From the NCBI GenBank assembly GCA_964517355.1, contig CAZFCK010000120.1, positions 1 to 14,463 on the forward strand: DNA of 14,463 bases, in the 5' to 3' direction. The notes under the pieces are model-generated. The model worked only from the letters and a program-made list of their open reading frames with translations, was not told where the DNA came from and made no database searches. The position numbers were made by a program, and so were the translations under genes. This stretch comes from CAZFCK01 sp964517355. GTDB lineage: Bacteria; Desulfobacterota; Desulfovibrionia; Desulfovibrionales; Desulfovibrionaceae. Each line of letters starts with the position of its first letter. Positions within the stretch are counted from its first letter, which is position 1. Shown here piece by piece: positions 1 to 8,536 of the stretch.

Positions 1-54
1 CAGGGGCCTCCCCTGGTCGTCGTGCGGGCGCGAAAGCCCGCGACTTTATTCTTT
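1..54 (+). repeat. Dispersed double-hairpin repeat, copy 1 (terminator-like)
   Basis: The segment holds two consecutive hairpins. The first is CAGGGG/CCCCTG around a CCT loop; the second is GCGGGC/GCCCGC around a GCGAAA loop. A T-rich tail (GACTTTATTCTTT) follows. A 53/54-identical copy in the same orientation lies at 12689-12742. The left edge is cut by the window, so the repeat may start earlier; in copy 2 the first stem extends further left. Hairpin plus T-tail on the + strand resembles an intrinsic terminator for a + strand gene left of the window. That role is inference; the repetition and structure are seen directly. Confidence 0.8.
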
Positions 55-95
55 AGAGCATTTAAGGAAACGCCGATTAATTCACTGGATATGCG

Positions 96-180
96 AGGGA
101 GAAACCCTTTGTTAGCGGCAGCCGTTAGGAGCGGTCGTTTCGCACCTTACGGATGGCGACAGCAGAGCTAGGGTTCTCCC
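96..180. repeat. Long-range inverted repeat, possible structured RNA or element remnant
   Basis: AGGGAGAAACCCT at 96-108 is complementary to AGGGTTCTCCC at 170-180 except for one bulged A, giving an 11-bp stem that encloses about 61 bases. The interior contains a smaller imperfect hairpin around AGCGGCAGCCGTT. The whole could fold as an RNA domain or be the residue of a small mobile element. No known RNA family is recognised. The stem is directly visible; its function is unknown. Confidence 0.4.
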
Positions 181-313
181 CGGAAAAACCTAACAAGTCT
201 TTAATCAGTGCCTCCTTAAACTTTGAAAAAGTTGAAAGGCTCTGCAAAGATTTGTGTGCAACTCTTTGCCGCGAAATGATTGCAGGCGGGCTTTGATGAT
301 CAATCTCCGTCAT

Positions 314-331
314 GTTCGTAAACAAACGAAC
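314..331. promoter_or_regulatory. Perfect 6-6-6 inverted repeat, candidate operator
   Basis: GTTCGT at 314-319, spacer AAACAA, then ACGAAC at 326-331 form a perfect dyad. It lies in the AT-rich part of the kinase upstream region, about 65 bases before a possible -10 box at 395-400. Size and position suit a dimeric DNA-binding regulator, but no regulator is identified, and a 6-bp arm can arise by chance. Confidence 0.3.
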
Positions 332-394
332 GAGAAACCAAAATTACCCCCCACAATTAACAGCCGGAAATCCTGGAAGAATCGCGAAAAAGAC

Positions 395-400
395 TATAAC
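395..400 (+). promoter_or_regulatory. Possible -10 box for the kinase/cyclase operon
   Basis: TATAAC matches the sigma-70 -10 consensus at 5 of 6 positions and is the best such match in the upstream region. The hexamer 17 bases upstream is a poor -35, so an activator would probably be needed. If real, the transcript would start near 407 and have a leader of roughly 310 bases before the ATG at 716. Confidence 0.25.
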
Positions 401-715
401 CTTGCATGAGCCGGCGCGCCTCCGGCGGACCCGCCGCCTGTACGCGCTCGTATTGGCTGTGTGCTGCAAACGGCGAGCCTTGGTGCTGGTAATTAACTTC
501 GGCCTGGACGGCTGCACACCGGTAGAGGTATTCATTGGTTATGCCTCGAGAAGACCGTGTGAAAAACATGTTGCTTTGGGAATGGGAGCCGGAGCGCCCG
601 CCTTGCGGCGGATTCGGCTGAGCGGGCCACGGCGGAACAGGTATGCAGCAGCTCAACCGGCCACGGATCAAGCCTGCCACGACCGCCGCGATCTCTAAAC
701 GAGGGAGCCGTTTCA

Positions 716-3700
716 ATGCGTATTTTTCAACGGCCTGCGGTGCCAAAACACATATCCCCTGAGAATGCCTACGCAAGTCGCCGCCGGTGGCTCGCTCCCA
801 TGACTTTGATTCTCGTGGCGGGCACGCTCTGCGCATGGTGGCTGGCTGCAAGAGCCGACCAGGAGATGCGCAGGGATCTGCTGGACCAGGCGCGCATGGC
901 GGCCGATGCGGTGAATATCGATCTTGTCAAGAGCCTGACCGGCACCGAGGCCGACCTTGCCTCCTCCGAGTATCTGCGGCTCAAGGAACAGTTCATCGCC
1001 CTGCGCGCCGCAACACCTCAATGCCGCTTCATTTATCTCATGGGACGCAGAATGGGGCAGCCCGCAGCGGTGAAAGCGGCGCAGGCAGGCAGCATATTTT
1101 TCTTCCTTGACAGCGAACCGCCGGGGACAAAAAGCGAGTCCCCGGCCGGGCAGGAGTATGCGGAAGCGCCGCAGAGCTACCGGCGCGTGTTCAACACCCG
1201 GACGGCCGCTGTCGCGGGGCCGGTGGCAGACCGCTGGGGCACGTGGTTTTCGGCTCTGGTGCCTTTGGTCGATCCGCATACCGGCGAAGCCGTAGCCGTG
1301 CTGGGTATGGATAGCGACGCGCATGACTGGCAATGGGCCGTGGCCGCCCGTGCGGCGCTGCCCGTGGGACTGACATCCCTCGCGCTGCTCGCCATTGTGT
1401 TCTCCGGTTCATTTCTGCTGGACCGCCGCGCGCGCGGCGCAAGCCCTGCGCCGCGCCGGCCGGTGCATCTGGAAGTGGCGCTGACGATCGCGGTGGGATT
1501 GGTCCTGACCCTGTTCGCCGCATGGCTGGCCCAGAATGAAGCCGCTCGGCATCAGGCCGAGGCGTTCCGGCATCTGGCCGAAAGCCGCTCCGCCGCTCTG
1601 GCCGAAGCGTTCCGCAATCTGCGGGACATCGAACTTGAAGGGCTGGCGCGTTTTTACGAAGACAGCGACAAGGTGACGGCCGAAGAGTTTCAAAATTATG
1701 CGTCTTATCTGACCCGAAATCCGTCCGTGCAGGCCTGGGAGTGGATTCCGGCGGTGCCCGCAGCCGGGAGGGAACGTTTCGAGCAGGTGGCTCGTACGGC
1801 GGGGATGGCCGGCTTTCAAATCTGGCAAAAGGACGCCGCGGGCCGGCGCGAACCCGCAACGGGCCGCGAGGTGTACTATCCGGTGTTCAGGGTGACGCCG
1901 GAGCACGGCAACCGCTCGGCCGTCGGGTTCGACCTCGGCTCCGAACCCATCCGGCGCGCGGCCCTCGAAGTCGCCCTGCGCACCGGCTTGACCACCGCCA
2001 GCGATCCGGTGACGCTGGTGCAGGAGACGGGCAGACGAAAGGCCATCCTGGTCTATCGGCCGGTCTTTGCCGACGCTGGGCGCCGGACACCTCAAGGCCT
2101 TGCTTTGGCCGTGCTTCGCCTGGAGGACGTACTGGCCGCGGCGGGACCTGACCCCACCGTGGCCGAGGAACTGCTCCTAGCCCGGGGTGATAAACCGTTC
2201 GACACGCTCGCCTCCTCCTGGGGGGCGGGCACTTCGCCGCGTGGGAAGCTGACCCTGCATCGGCCCGTCCTGGCCTTCGGCAAGACGTTCATCGTGGCCA
2301 GCCATGCCAGGCCGTCATTTATGCGCATGCAGCCGGCAAGGGCGGGCCTGGGCGTGGGCATGGCGGGACTGCTTCTCACCGCCGCGCTGGCCGCCGTCGT
2401 GTCGATGCTGCTACGCCGCCGCCAGGCGCTTGAGAAACTGGTGCAGGAACGCACCACCGCCCTGCGCGAGAGCGAGGAGCAACTCGCCGCCACTCTGGGC
2501 TCCATCGGCGATGGGGTCATCGCCTGCGACCGCGAAGAAAAGATTACGAGCCTCAACCGCGCGGCCGAGGCCCTCACGGGCTGGAACGGCGCCGAGGCTC
2601 TAGGCCGCCCCCTGCAAGAAATATTCAACATTGTCCACACACAAACCCGCGAAACTTCAGAAAATCCCGTGGTGCGGGCCCTTACCGGGGGTGTGAACGT
2701 GGATCCGACCAACCACACCACGCTTATCGCCCGAGACGGCGCGGAACACCAGATAGACGAATCCTGCGCGCCCATCCACGACATATCCGGGGGCGTCATC
2801 GGCGCTGTGCTGGTTTTTCGCGACGTAACCGAGGAATACCGCCGGCGTGAGGAACTGCGAGAATCCGAGGCCTTCCAGCGCGAGCTGCTGTCGAGCCTGC
2901 CCGCGGGCGTGATCATTGTGGACCCGGCGACGCGCCGGATCGAACTGCTGAACGATCACGCCGCCGCGCTCTTCGGCGCGCCCACGGACCACCTTCTCGG
3001 GCAGCGTTGCCACTCCTTGCTGTGCCCCACTGCGGAAGACGCCTGCCCGGTGTGCGACCTCGGCAACACGGTGGACAACTCCGAGCGCGTGATGCTCCGC
3101 GCCGACGGCAGCCAATTGCCCATCCTCAAGACGGTCAAACGCGTTTCGCTGGGCGGGCGGGAGAAACTGCTGGAATGCTTTGTGGATATTTCCGACCGCA
3201 AGCAGGCCGAAGAGGCGCTTCAGGAAAGCAACGCGCGCTTCAACCAGCTCGCCGGGCAAAGTCGCACCATCACCTGGGAAGTGGATGCCCAAGGCCTCTA
3301 CACCTATGTCAGCCAGGTCGCTGAACCGGTCCTGGGCTACCGCCCGGAAGAACTCATCGGCAAAAAGCACTTCTACGACCTGCACCCCGAAGACGGCCGC
3401 GAGGCCTTCAAAAGCTCGATTCTCGCGATGTTCGACCGCAAAGAACCGTTCCGCGACCTGGAAAGCACGGCCGTAACCAAAGACGGGCGCATCGTGTGGC
3501 TTTCGACCAACGGCCTCCCCTTGCTGCACGCCGGCGGCGCCCTCCTCGGCTACCGCGGTTCCGACACCGACATCACCGAACGCAAGCTGGCGGAAGCCAG
3601 GCTCGCAGAAAGCGAGGAGCGGCACCGCCTGCTCACCGAACACGCCGTGTCCGCCATCGCCGTGCATGAGATCGTTTTCGACCAGGCGGGCCGGCCGGTG

Positions 3701-6700
3701 GACTTCGTGTTCTTGAGCGCCAACCCGGCCTTCAAGACCCATACCGGCCTGGACCCGGCCGAGGTGCTGGGCCGCCGCGTCACCGAGGTGCTGCCCAGCC
3801 TTGAGGTAACGTCGATCATTGATCTTTTCGGGCGGGTGGCCCTCTCCGGCGAGCCCGCCTCGTTCGAGCACTATGCCCAGCCCCTGGAACGGTATTTGTT
3901 CGTCAACGCCTACAGAGTCGGCGAAAACCGCTTCGCCACCGTGTTCACCGACATCACCGAACAAAAACGCAACGAGCAGGCGGCCAAGGAGGCATCCCTG
4001 CGCCTGGAACTGGCCACCACGGCGGGCGGCGTGGGAGTGTGGGATTTGGACGTTATCAGCAACCACTTGGAGTGGGACGATCAGATGTACCGCCTCTACG
4101 GCGTTGACCGGGATACCTTTGGCGGCGCCTACGATTCCTGGCGTGCCGGCGTCCATCCCGAGGATATCGAACAAAGCCACCGGGAAGTGGATATGGCCCT
4201 GTGCGGCGAAAAGGAGTTCGACACCGCGTTTCGCGTAGTCCGGCCCGACGGTTCGATGCGCCACATCCGGGCCATGGCGACGGTTCTCCGCGATCCGGAC
4301 GGCGCGCCCCTGCGCATGATCGGCACCAACTGGGACATCACGGAACAAAAAAGCGCCGAGGAAGCCCTGGCCCGGTCTGCCGAAGAGCAACGCATCCTTT
4401 TGGACAATATCCAGACCCAGGTCTGGTATCTGACCGACGACCACACTTACGGGGCCGTAAACAAGGCCCATGCCGGTTTCAACGGCATGAGAATTGAGGA
4501 AATGGCGTTCAAGAACATGTACGACATCTTCCCCGAAGACATCGTCGAGGTCTGCCGCCGGAGCAACGTCGAGGTCTTTACAACAGGCAGGCCGGTACAC
4601 ACTGAGGAGTGGATGCCTCATGTCTCCGGAGAGCGGCGGCTGATTTCCATCCTGAAATCGCCCAAACTTCGCGCGGACGGCACCGTGGAATACGTGGTCT
4701 GCTCGGCGGAAGACATTACGGTGCGGAAACAGGCGGAAGATGCTCTAAAGCGGGAGCGCGACCTCTTCACGGCCGGGCCGGTCTTCACCATTTCCTGGTT
4801 CCCGGCGGAATCCTGGCCCGTGACCTTTGTTTCCGAAAACGTGGGACAGATTCTCGGCTACACGCCCGCGGAGATGACCGCCGCGTCGTTCCGCTACGTC
4901 GACCTGATCCACCCCGAGGATCTGGCGCGTGTCCGCGAGGAGATCGCCGGGCATCTCGGTAGCGGCATCCGCAATTTCGAACAAAGTTACCGGCTCCTGA
5001 CCCGCTCCGGGGAATACCGCTGGTTCTACGATTTCACGCACCTGATCCGCGACCCAAGCGGCGAAGTCAACGCGATTCACGGCTACATGTTCGACCAGAC
5101 GGATCAAAAGTGGGCGGAAGAGGCGCTGCGCGTCAGCGAGCAGAAGGCACGCGCCATTCTGGACATGAGTTTCCAGCTCATCGGCATGCTCACCATCGAC
5201 GGCACCTTGATCGACATCAATCAAACGGCTCTGGAATTGGCCGGTGTGCCGAAAGCGGAGGTCTTGAACAAGCCGTTCTGGGAGTGCCCCTGGTGGTCGC
5301 ATTCTCCCGAGCTTCAGGATCGGCTTCGCGCAGCCGTCACGACCGCCGCGGCAGGCGAATCCGTACGCTTTGAGGTCACACATCCCGCCCCCGGCGGCAG
5401 CCTGGACTATCTGGATTTCTCGCTGCGCCCCGTGCTGGATGAAGCGGACAACGTCCTCTTTCTCATCCCCGAGGGGCACGTCATCACCGACCGCAAGCTG
5501 GCCGAGGAACGTCTTGCGGACAAACGCTGGCGTCTGGCCTCGATCATCGAAGGCACGCACGTCGGCACGTGGGAATGGAACGTACAGACCGGGGAGACCG
5601 TGTTCAACGAAATCTGGGCGCAAATCGTCGGCTACACCCTGAAGGAGCTGGCCCCCGTGAGCATCGAAACCTGGGCCGGCCTCGCCCACCCCGATGACCT
5701 GCAACATTCCTCGGAACTTCTCCAACAACACTTCGCCGGCGAACTCCCTTTTTACGATTGCGAATGCCGGATGCGGCACAAGAACGGCCATTGGATTTGG
5801 GTTCACGACCGGGGGCGGCTCATGACCCGGGACCCCGGGGGGGCGCCCTTGTTGATGTTCGGCACGCACCAGGACGTCACCGACCGCAAGTTGGCGGAAG
5901 AACAACTCAGGCAAGCCCTGCTCGAGCAGAGCGCCATTCTTGAAAACGCCAGCGTCGGCATCACCCTGGTCAAAGACCGCATCCAGCTGAACGCCAACAA
6001 AAAGATGGCCGAGATGCTCGGTTTTCCCCTGGAGGAGATGCTTGGGACTAGCACCCGGAAATTTTACGCATCCCAGGAAGAATACGAGAATTTCGGCCGG
6101 GAAGCCTACCAGGTCATCTTCAGGGGCGAGGTCTTCACCTCCGAACGCGAAATGCGCCGCAAGGACGGCTCCCTCGTATGGATGCGGATTTCCGGCACGG
6201 CCATCGATCCGGAGGAACCTGAGTCAGGCAGCATCTGGGTCTTCGAGGACATCAGCGAATCCAAGGCCCTGGAGCACGAATTGCGGATGGCCACGCTCGC
6301 AGCCGAGGAGGCGAGCCGGCTCAAGTCCGAATTCCTCGCCAACATGAGCCATGAGATCCGCACGCCCATGAACGGGGTCATCGGCATGACCGGCCTGCTC
6401 CTCGACACCGGCCTCACCGCGGAGCAGCAACGCTACGCCCACTCCATCCGCTCCAGCGGCGAACTGCTGCTCGGCCTGATCAACGACATCCTCGACTTCT
6501 CCAAGATCGAGGCGGGCAAACTGGAGCTGGAGACCATCGACTTCGACCTGCTGGGACTTCTGGACGACTTCACCGACAGCATGGCCCCACGGGTTCACGA
6601 AAAACAGCTGGAGCTGCTGTGCGCGATACAGCCGGACGCGCCGACCCTGCTTCGGGGCGATCCGGGGCGTCTCCGCCAAATCCTCAACAATCTCTTGGGG

Positions 6701-8536
6701 AACGCAATCAAATTCACGCAGCGGGGGGAAATACTCATCCGCGTTGACGTGTTGCGGGAGCAGCCGGAGGATTGCCTGCTCCGCTTCACGGTCCAGGACA
6801 CGGGAATCGGCATCCCGGCGCACAAGACGGGGATACTTTTCGAGAAATTCAGCCAGGTCGACGCCTCCACCACCCGGCAGTTCGGCGGCACGGGCTTGGG
6901 TCTGGCCATATGCAAGCAGCTCAGCGAACTGATGGGCGGCGAAATCGGCGTCGACAGCCGGGAGGGCGAGGGCTCCGCATTCTGGTTCACCGTTCGACTC
7001 GGGAAGCAGACAAGACCTGAACCGCCCCCCCCTTCCAGCCTGGCGCGGCTCCATGGCGTCCGCGTCCTGGTTGTTGACGACAACGCCACCAACCGCGAAA
7101 TCCTCACCACCCGTTTGTCCGTATGGGGTCTGCTCCCCGACGAGGCCCAGGACGGACCGCAAGCGCTGGAAATGCTTCACCGGGCCGAGCGGGACAACGC
7201 CCCTTACGAGCTGGCCATCATCGACATGCAAATGCCCGGAATGGATGGCGCAGCCCTTGGCCGGGCCATCAAGTCCGACACACGGCTGGCCCGAACCCGG
7301 ATGATTATGTTAACGTCCATGGGCAGGAGCGGCGACGTGAAGCGGTTTGAAGAGCTCGGCTTCGACGCCTTCGCCGACAAGCCCATCCGCCACAAGGACT
7401 TCCAATACATCCTCGAGAGGGTGATGTCCGGCGAATCCGCCACCCAGGCCCGAAGCATTGTGACCCGCCACTCGGCCCCCGCAAGCATGCATAGCTTTGG
7501 GGGGGATATCCGCGTCCTCGTTGTCGAAGACAACGTCATCAATCAGCAGGTGGCTCTGGGGATTTTCAATAAGCTGGGGATCTACGCCGACGCCGTGGCG
7601 GATGGTGTTGAGGCGCTCAAGGCCCTTACGACCTTCCCCTACCATATCGTATTCATGGACATCCAGATGCCCGAAATGGATGGCTACGAGGCGACGCGAC
7701 GCATTCGCGACCCCGGAACCGGGGTCCGCGACCACGCGATTCCCATCATCGCCATGACCGCCCACGCCATGCAGGGCGACAAGGAAAAATGCCTGGCTAT
7801 CGGCATGAACGACTATGTGGCCAAACCCATAGTGCCTGACGCCCTGGCGGACGTATTGAGAAAATGGCTGCCGCGCCCCCCGGACACCCCGCGGCGGCAA
7901 CCACCCGTGGACTCGGGGAGCGACACCGGGTTCCCGCCCCTTGACGGTGTCGACGTAATAAATGGACTCGACCTCCTGGATGGAGATGCCGCCACGTACA
8001 CGCATCTGCTGCTTATGCTGCGGGACCAGGCGCAACAGGCGCTTGAAACCATCCCCGGCCTCGTGCGGGACGGCGAAAACAAAGGCCTGGCGGCTCTCGC
8101 CCACCGCCTGGCCGGGGCCGCAGGCTCCCTCAGAGCCTTTCGCCTCAACAAAGCCGCCGTCGCCCTTGATAACGCAGCACGAAACGATATGGTTGATCCA
8201 ATTGTGGTCGAAAGTTTTATGCGGACATTGCGGGAATTCATTTTCGCCGCTTCTTCTCTCGACACAACGGAATCTTTCGATAGCCTTGGCGGTTTCGACC
8301 TCGCCGCGGCGCGCAACGCACTGGAAGAAATAGCCGCTCTGGTGACCAGCAGCGACATGGTCGAGGAATCGCTTCCGGCGCGACTTGAGCGCTCGCTTAT
8401 CGGCCGCGTGGATATGACGCTTGTGAACGCACTCAAGAAGAGCCTGCACTCCTTCGATTATCAACAGGCTCAGGAAAACATCGTCGCGCTTCGCGCCGCG
8501 CTGGAGCAACTCGACTCCGGAGGGCCAAAGGGATGA
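716..8536 (+). CDS. Giant multi-PAS hybrid sensor histidine kinase (CHASE, ~10 PAS, HisKA-HATPase-REC-REC-HPt)
   Basis: This is an inner-membrane hybrid histidine kinase of 2606 residues, far above the usual 600-1200. The ATG is supported by GAGGGAG at 701-707 with 8 bases spacing. Hydrophobic segments lie near residues 27-46, 214-236, 253-272 and 543-567. Residues 47-213 form a periplasmic Cache-like sensor; 273-540 include a CHASE domain. About ten PAS modules follow (roughly 590-717, 718-838, 838-968, 968-1095, 1096-1218, 1219-1348, 1349-1476, 1477-1606, 1606-1739, 1739-1866), each ending in a linker resembling DITERK-AE--L. HisKA has phospho-His1879 in SHEIRTPMN. HATPase has its N box near 1988, DTGIGI at 2028 and GGTGLGL at 2057. 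Both receivers look intact (phospho-Asp2170 in IIDMQMPGMDG, Asp2315 in FMDIQMPEMDG, plus conserved Thr and Lys). The HPt has His2463 in AHRLAGAAGSL. A helical tail ends the protein. The predicted phosphate route is His1879 to a receiver Asp to His2463 to the cyclase encoded next. Ligands are unknown. Domain calls are confident; exact PAS boundaries are approximate. Confidence 0.96.
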   Translation: MRIFQRPAVPKHISPENAYASRRRWLAPMTLILVAGTLCAWWLAARADQEMRRDLLDQARMAADAVNIDLVKSLTGTEADLASSEYLRLKEQFIALRAATPQCRFIYLMGRRMGQPAAVKAAQAGSIFFFLDSEPPGTKSESPAGQEYAEAPQSYRRVFNTRTAAVAGPVADRWGTWFSALVPLVDPHTGEAVAVLGMDSDAHDWQWAVAARAALPVGLTSLALLAIVFSGSFLLDRRARGASPAPRRPVHLEVALTIAVGLVLTLFAAWLAQNEAARHQAEAFRHLAESRSAALAEAFRNLRDIELEGLARFYEDSDKVTAEEFQNYASYLTRNPSVQAWEWIPAVPAAGRERFEQVARTAGMAGFQIWQKDAAGRREPATGREVYYPVFRVTPEHGNRSAVGFDLGSEPIRRAALEVALRTGLTTASDPVTLVQETGRRKAILVYRPVFADAGRRTPQGLALAVLRLEDVLAAAGPDPTVAEELLLARGDKPFDTLASSWGAGTSPRGKLTLHRPVLAFGKTFIVASHARPSFMRMQPARAGLGVGMAGLLLTAALAAVVSMLLRRRQALEKLVQERTTALRESEEQLAATLGSIGDGVIACDREEKITSLNRAAEALTGWNGAEALGRPLQEIFNIVHTQTRETSENPVVRALTGGVNVDPTNHTTLIARDGAEHQIDESCAPIHDISGGVIGAVLVFRDVTEEYRRREELRESEAFQRELLSSLPAGVIIVDPATRRIELLNDHAAALFGAPTDHLLGQRCHSLLCPTAEDACPVCDLGNTVDNSERVMLRADGSQLPILKTVKRVSLGGREKLLECFVDISDRKQAEEALQESNARFNQLAGQSRTITWEVDAQGLYTYVSQVAEPVLGYRPEELIGKKHFYDLHPEDGREAFKSSILAMFDRKEPFRDLESTAVTKDGRIVWLSTNGLPLLHAGGALLGYRGSDTDITERKLAEARLAESEERHRLLTEHAVSAIAVHEIVFDQAGRPVDFVFLSANPAFKTHTGLDPAEVLGRRVTEVLPSLEVTSIIDLFGRVALSGEPASFEHYAQPLERYLFVNAYRVGENRFATVFTDITEQKRNEQAAKEASLRLELATTAGGVGVWDLDVISNHLEWDDQMYRLYGVDRDTFGGAYDSWRAGVHPEDIEQSHREVDMALCGEKEFDTAFRVVRPDGSMRHIRAMATVLRDPDGAPLRMIGTNWDITEQKSAEEALARSAEEQRILLDNIQTQVWYLTDDHTYGAVNKAHAGFNGMRIEEMAFKNMYDIFPEDIVEVCRRSNVEVFTTGRPVHTEEWMPHVSGERRLISILKSPKLRADGTVEYVVCSAEDITVRKQAEDALKRERDLFTAGPVFTISWFPAESWPVTFVSENVGQILGYTPAEMTAASFRYVDLIHPEDLARVREEIAGHLGSGIRNFEQSYRLLTRSGEYRWFYDFTHLIRDPSGEVNAIHGYMFDQTDQKWAEEALRVSEQKARAILDMSFQLIGMLTIDGTLIDINQTALELAGVPKAEVLNKPFWECPWWSHSPELQDRLRAAVTTAAAGESVRFEVTHPAPGGSLDYLDFSLRPVLDEADNVLFLIPEGHVITDRKLAEERLADKRWRLASIIEGTHVGTWEWNVQTGETVFNEIWAQIVGYTLKELAPVSIETWAGLAHPDDLQHSSELLQQHFAGELPFYDCECRMRHKNGHWIWVHDRGRLMTRDPGGAPLLMFGTHQDVTDRKLAEEQLRQALLEQSAILENASVGITLVKDRIQLNANKKMAEMLGFPLEEMLGTSTRKFYASQEEYENFGREAYQVIFRGEVFTSEREMRRKDGSLVWMRISGTAIDPEEPESGSIWVFEDISESKALEHELRMATLAAEEASRLKSEFLANMSHEIRTPMNGVIGMTGLLLDTGLTAEQQRYAHSIRSSGELLLGLINDILDFSKIEAGKLELETIDFDLLGLLDDFTDSMAPRVHEKQLELLCAIQPDAPTLLRGDPGRLRQILNNLLGNAIKFTQRGEILIRVDVLREQPEDCLLRFTVQDTGIGIPAHKTGILFEKFSQVDASTTRQFGGTGLGLAICKQLSELMGGEIGVDSREGEGSAFWFTVRLGKQTRPEPPPPSSLARLHGVRVLVVDDNATNREILTTRLSVWGLLPDEAQDGPQALEMLHRAERDNAPYELAIIDMQMPGMDGAALGRAIKSDTRLARTRMIMLTSMGRSGDVKRFEELGFDAFADKPIRHKDFQYILERVMSGESATQARSIVTRHSAPASMHSFGGDIRVLVVEDNVINQQVALGIFNKLGIYADAVADGVEALKALTTFPYHIVFMDIQMPEMDGYEATRRIRDPGTGVRDHAIPIIAMTAHAMQGDKEKCLAIGMNDYVAKPIVPDALADVLRKWLPRPPDTPRRQPPVDSGSDTGFPPLDGVDVINGLDLLDGDAATYTHLLLMLRDQAQQALETIPGLVRDGENKGLAALAHRLAGAAGSLRAFRLNKAAVALDNAARNDMVDPIVVESFMRTLREFIFAASSLDTTESFDSLGGFDLAAARNALEEIAALVTSSDMVEESLPARLERSLIGRVDMTLVNALKKSLHSFDYQQAQENIVALRAALEQLDSGGPKG

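Larger units (their letters stand above)
55..715. other. Long leader/intergenic region, no convincing gene
   Basis: These 661 bases precede the giant kinase gene. The left part, to about 400, is visibly more AT-rich than the coding DNA around it and contains several inverted repeats, including 96-108 with 170-180, 244-249 with 264-269, and 314-319 with 326-331. The right part, 400-700, is GC-rich and may be 5' untranslated leader. Open frames here (66 residues on the - strand, 128 on the + strand) lack good ribosome sites and recognisable protein features, so none is called. I see no tRNA, CRISPR or recognisable transposase. Confidence 0.6.

Noticed and set aside
125..325. 66-residue open frame on the - strand
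   Set aside because: It opens with TTG or an internal ATG without a Shine-Dalgarno site, matches no family I recognise and crosses several inverted repeats. A decayed gene fragment cannot be excluded.
454..472. Possible sigma-54 promoter (TTGGCTGTGTGCTGCAAA)
   Set aside because: The GG and GC dinucleotides are one base too close, and both boxes match the consensus poorly.
541..621. 26-codon upstream frame (MPREDRVKNMLLWEWEPERP start) as a leader peptide
   Set aside because: The ribosome site is weak and badly spaced, and there is no attenuator-type structure or codon run to support regulation by its translation.
312..698. 128-residue open frame on the + strand upstream of the kinase
   Set aside because: Arg-rich composition and absence of a ribosome site or any domain point to chance in a GC-rich leader. 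It is not in frame with the kinase.
2657..4621. 654-residue antisense frame under the PAS region
   Set aside because: Long antisense frames are expected opposite GC-rich coding DNA. The + strand protein is clearly a PAS array and the antisense product shows no domain. The same holds for 4745-5914, 6224-7231 and 7310-8509.
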